Of a stretch of DNA of 34,141 bases, positions 31,926 through 34,141 are shown piece after piece. Source of the stretch: Oscillospiraceae bacterium (GTDB taxonomy: Bacteria; Bacillota; Clostridia; Oscillospirales; Oscillospiraceae); NCBI GenBank assembly GCA_910575815.1, contig CAJTFN010000029.1:1-34141 (forward strand), read 5' to 3'. Position 1 is the first letter of the stretch. The number at the start of each line of letters is the position of its first letter. The notes under the pieces are model-generated. The model did not search any database. It saw only the letters and a program-made list of their open reading frames with translations, and was not told the origin of the DNA. Made by a program: the position numbers and the translations under genes.

Positions 31926-32244
31926 AGTCGTTTACCTCCGATATTTTAATAGTTGTCGTTCAACCCTATCCCCCCGCCCTTTCCCATTCATGGGAAAGGG
32001 GGCGGCTCTGGAGGATATATCCCCCGCCGCGCCGGGAGGGGTGGCACAGCCGGGGCGGGCCGTCAAGGGCAAACCGCCGCAGGCGGCGGGCGTTCCGCCC
32101 CTTGACTGCCCACTCCCGGCTGTGCTCAGTAGCAGGCGGCGACGGGGGATATACCACCAGAGCCCCTCTCTAAAAGAACGCCATGCAGGACGCGGGGGAG
32201 GGGCGCGGGAAAGAGAAAAGCCTTGGGACAAAATGTCTCAAGGC
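31926..32244. other. 319-bp non-coding region with a large foldable inverted repeat
   Basis: Outer arms ATATATCCCCC (32015-32025) and GGGGGATATA (32144-32153); inner arms GCACAGCCGGG (32044-32054) with CCCGGCTGTGC (32115-32125) and GTCAAGGGC with GCCCCTTGAC (32062-32070, 32097-32106); centre CCGCC/GGCGG (32074-32086). A separate small hairpin TTTCCCAT/ATGGGAAA is at 31980-31997. The whole can form a cruciform or a structured RNA in the leader of the left-facing operon. Palindrome copy C lies at its right edge. Confidence 0.7.
32223..32241. repeat. 19-bp palindrome, copy C
   Basis: TTGGGACAAAATGTCTCAA, one mismatch from copy A, three bases beyond the stop codon of the ParB-like gene. Confidence 0.75.
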
Positions 32245-33753
32245 TTACTTTTCCCGGTCAGTCTTTTTCTCCGGCGCGGTGCGCTCCGGGGGCTGTTTCT
32301 CTTTCCATTCGGCCAGCAGGGACATAATCTGGTCTTTCATTTCCCGGGGCGTGGCGTCCTTGCCGAAATACTTGTTCAATTCAGCGGCGGAAATAATCAC
32401 TTTGTCTACCTCCTTTTTTTCACGGCTCAAAATGCCGTCAATCACATCGCCGTTGAGTTTCCCGTCCTTGTCCAGCTTGCGGAGCTCCTGGGCCTGGGAG
32501 AGCGAGGGGGACGCCTGCTCGCCCTCAATGGAAACGGCGATGAACCTCTGGTTCTTGGGCTTGATGAACGAGATTTCCACGGCGGGGGTGAAAGACAGCT
32601 TTTTCTCGTTCACCATAGACTGGAGCTCCGGCACAAGCTCGGTCAGCCGGATATACCGCTGTACCTGCTTGTAATTCATGCCGTTGCGTTCCCCCACGAT
32701 TTCCGTGGAGCGTTTTCCAACGTCCCCGGCGGCCACGCCCTCCATCTTCGTCCCCTGATGGCTGATGGCCTCCACCTGCATTTTCAGCGACTGGGCCTTT
32801 TCCATCGGCAGAATCTTTTCCCGGTGGCGCAGGTTGTCGTCCGTCATCGCAAGGATGGCCTCATCGTCCGTCATGTTGCGGACGATACACGGCATATTGG
32901 CGAACCCGGCCAGCTCACTGGCCCGCTGGCGGCGGTGGCCCGCGATGATTTCATAGCCCCCGCCCTCCCGGGGACGCACCAGCGCGGGCTGGTGTACGCC
33001 GTTGTCCTTGACCGACTCCACAAGCCCTTTCATTTCCGCATCGTCCCGCACACCGAAAGGATGGTCTTTGAACGGGAACAGCTCCGAGAGGTTGAGGTAA
33101 ACAATCTCTTCCTTTTCGGCGCGGGTCGCGTCACGGGGCTGGGGCGGCACTTCCGGCGCAGGCGGGGGAGCGGCGGGAGCCTCTTCCTTGCCCTTTACCG
33201 TGGCGGCCTTTCCGCCCTTGCCTTGGGACATTTTGTCTCGAGGTTGAGCCGGGGGCTTGTCCGTGGCCGCCTTGTCAGCCTTGGCCGGGCGGCCACGGCG
33301 GGCCCCCGTCCCTCCCGGTTCACCGGGCCCCGCCTTTTCTTCCTTGGGCTTGCGGCCCCGCCTACCCTTGGGTTTATCTGGCTCGGGCGTTTTTTCTTTG
33401 GCGGCCTTGTCCTTTTTGGCGGGCCCCTTTTCCCCGGCGGCCTTTTCCTCCGGGGCCGGGGTGGGCGGCTGTTCCGGTTCGGGCGGCTCGTTTTTTTCCA
33501 CCTCCGCACGTTCCGCCGCCCGGCGCTCCGCCATCAGCTTTTCAATCTGGTCAGCGGATACACTCACCTTGCCGGGAGCACCAGCCGGGGCATCCTGGGC
33601 GGGCGCATCCACGGCGGCCTGCTCGGGAATGTTCTCCGGGGCCGGGGGCTCCGGCGCGGATGTTTCCGGGGCAGGAGCATCCGCCGGGCCAGTATCGAAC
33701 AAGCTGGGCTGGGGATTTTCCTCCGGGCTCACGTTTAATTTTTCGTCTGCCAT
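32245..33753 (-). CDS. parB: ParB-like partition/nuclease-domain protein with long basic linker
   Basis: 502 residues. The first 210 are low complexity (Ala/Pro/Glu/Lys) with AT-hook-like RRGRKPK (131-137) and ARRGRPAK (151-158). A ParB/Srx domain follows: LSELFPFKDHPFGVRDDAEMKGLVESVKDNGVHQPALVRPREGGGYEIIAGHRRQRASEL (GHRRQRA at 272-278), then the HTH region (IVGERNGMNYKQVQRYIRL). It probably binds a centromere-like site of the element. No ParA gene is beside it. DKMSQ (173-177) is encoded by palindrome copy D. GGAGGT lies before the ATG. It is the first complete gene of the left-facing operon. Confidence 0.9.
   Translation of the reverse strand: MADEKLNVSPEENPQPSLFDTGPADAPAPETSAPEPPAPENIPEQAAVDAPAQDAPAGAPGKVSVSADQIEKLMAERRAAERAEVEKNEPPEPEQPPTPAPEEKAAGEKGPAKKDKAAKEKTPEPDKPKGRRGRKPKEEKAGPGEPGGTGARRGRPAKADKAATDKPPAQPRDKMSQGKGGKAATVKGKEEAPAAPPPAPEVPPQPRDATRAEKEEIVYLNLSELFPFKDHPFGVRDDAEMKGLVESVKDNGVHQPALVRPREGGGYEIIAGHRRQRASELAGFANMPCIVRNMTDDEAILAMTDDNLRHREKILPMEKAQSLKMQVEAISHQGTKMEGVAAGDVGKRSTEIVGERNGMNYKQVQRYIRLTELVPELQSMVNEKKLSFTPAVEISFIKPKNQRFIAVSIEGEQASPSLSQAQELRKLDKDGKLNGDVIDGILSREKKEVDKVIISAAELNKYFGKDATPREMKDQIMSLLAEWKEKQPPERTAPEKKTDREK
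33223..33241. repeat. 19-bp palindrome, copy D, inside the ParB-like gene
   Basis: TTGGGACATTTTGTCTCGA; its reverse complement differs from copies A-C by few bases, so it is inverted relative to copy B. It lies in the low-complexity coding part. Confidence 0.7.
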
Positions 33754-33970
33754 TCGTTACCTCCTTTTTTAATTTCGTGAATGTTGCACAAATCTTGCGC
33801 TAAAAGTTTGTTACTATTTTTTCGCCTCCCTCCCGGCTATCCACGCAAAAAAGCCGCCCGTTTTTTCATGCCGGACGGCTTTCTGCGTAATGTGATAGCT
33901 CAAATAATATTTTTTTGTGGTTGCTGGCTCCGAAAAGCCTTGATATTACAGTGTTCCTATTAAAACTCAT
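33754..33970. other. Intergenic region upstream of the ParB-like gene
   Basis: No gene. A hairpin with A/T tails at 33844-33887 (GCA-AAGCCG with CGGCTT-TGC) can terminate leftward transcription from the repeat at the end. The promoter of the ParB operon should lie between it and 33754, but no good -10/-35 pair is visible. Confidence 0.5.
33844..33887 (-). terminator. Terminator between rep remnant and ParB-like gene
   Basis: AAAGCCG and CGGCTTTTTT pair around about 19 bases when read leftward, ending in six Ts. Confidence 0.65.
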
Positions 33971-34015
33971 TCATAGGAAAAGAGTACCCTTGCGTTCCAC
34001 TCGGAAAACTGCCAT
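33971..34015 (-). pseudogene. Replication-initiator start remnant, 14 codons
   Basis: MAVFRVERKGTLFL and stop. MAVFRVE is, from memory, the common start of RepA/replisome-organiser proteins of Clostridia conjugative elements (MAVFRVEK..DYTVMSNHHLR). Here the sequence diverges after seven residues and stops. The 118-bp repeat supplies the RBS AGGAG 10 bases upstream. The body of the rep gene and the expected parA gene are lost between here and the ParB-like gene. Confidence 0.55.
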
Positions 34016-34021
34016 AGTTTC

Positions 34022-34139
34022 ATCACTCCTATTACAATAAGATTTACGGTAAGAGGCACGGCAGCCAGCCGTGTCTTTTTCCTCATTGTTGCCAAAGCTG
34101 TTAGAATGGGAAGGCATTGGTCTGACGTATCACTCCAGG
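34022..34139 (-). repeat. Right copy of the 118-bp terminal inverted repeat
   Basis: Reverse complement of 1-118 without mismatch. It forms the leader and RBS of the 14-codon rep remnant. The window has two more bases beyond this copy, so the full repeat may be longer than can be seen. Confidence 0.95.
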
Positions 34140-34141
34140 GA

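Noticed and set aside
31990..33738. Long open frame (582 codons) on the plus strand opposite the ParB-like gene
   Set aside because: It is the antisense of a GC-rich, low-complexity gene; no RBS, Gly/Arg/Leu-rich nonsense composition, and the minus strand has clear ParB domains.
1..34141. CRISPR array or rRNA operon
   Set aside because: No regularly spaced direct repeats and no rRNA-like sequence were seen on either strand.

Overview
This 34.1 kb window looks like a mosaic of mobile DNA from a gut-type Clostridia (Firmicutes, probably an Oscillospiraceae or Lachnospiraceae relative). The reasons are strong AGGAGG-type ribosome binding sites throughout, Clostridia-style conjugative genes (VirD4, PcfB, ArdA, ParB, VirB2-like pilin), Tn4451-type large serine recombinases, and an accessory content made almost entirely of recombinases, transposases and Rpn nucleases. 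No ribosomal RNA or complete tRNA is present. The taxon is inferred from gene content only.

Layout. 1-118 is a leader that is repeated perfectly, in inverted orientation, at 34022-34139. It feeds an unrecognised 455-residue gene at 121-1488. 1631-2967 is an IS256-type element whose transposase carries an in-frame internal inversion; its insertion replaced the 3' end of an XRE repressor gene. That repressor faces a three-gene operon (small protein plus two zinc-ribbon membrane proteins) across two identical-type operators (3172-4894). A small serine resolvase lies between long inverted repeats (4925-5698). It is followed by a leftward group with a tiny hydrophobic peptide, a SprT-like metalloprotease, a small membrane protein, a KilA-N regulator and a recombinase-domain protein (5740-8117).

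At 8311-8354 there is only the 3' part of a tRNA-Met gene, the signature of an integration site. The DNA to its right holds a frameshifted Rpn nuclease gene, then a two-gene convergent module: a multi-pass membrane protein and a class I isoprenoid synthase with a degenerate second metal motif. Both promoters carry the same 18-bp palindromic site (9832-9849 and 12052-12069). A tyrosine integrase fragment follows (12117-12480), cut off where a frameshifted large serine recombinase begins (12485-14109). After two small coupled genes and a hairpin cluster (14219-15296) come a coupled anti-sigma-like membrane protein and ECF sigma factor (15394-17381). Next is a second large serine recombinase that has lost its catalytic serine (17708-19294).

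lrgAB (19464-20511) sits next to a second orphan tRNA 3' end, from tRNA-Arg(CCT) (20725-20769). To its right are three genes of a mobile-element accessory type (21157-23436), an IS110 transposase (23819-25018), an intact Rpn nuclease (25286-26104), a promoter-terminator unit that may be a small RNA, and a Phd/RelE toxin-antitoxin pair.

The right end is a broken conjugative element. A VirB2-like pilin gene, a truncated secreted-protein gene and a truncated sigma-like gene point right. VirD4, PcfB, ArdA, a DUF4406-type protein and a ParB-like protein point left, with a 14-codon remnant of a replication-initiator start at the far end. A 19-bp palindrome occurs four times in this part, and a roughly 140-bp foldable GC-rich region lies between the ParB and DUF4406 genes. 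Most DNA-mobility genes in the window are damaged, so it reads as a recombination graveyard with a few intact cargo modules. The prenyl-synthase module, the XRE/zinc-ribbon module and the palindrome family are the most promising leads.
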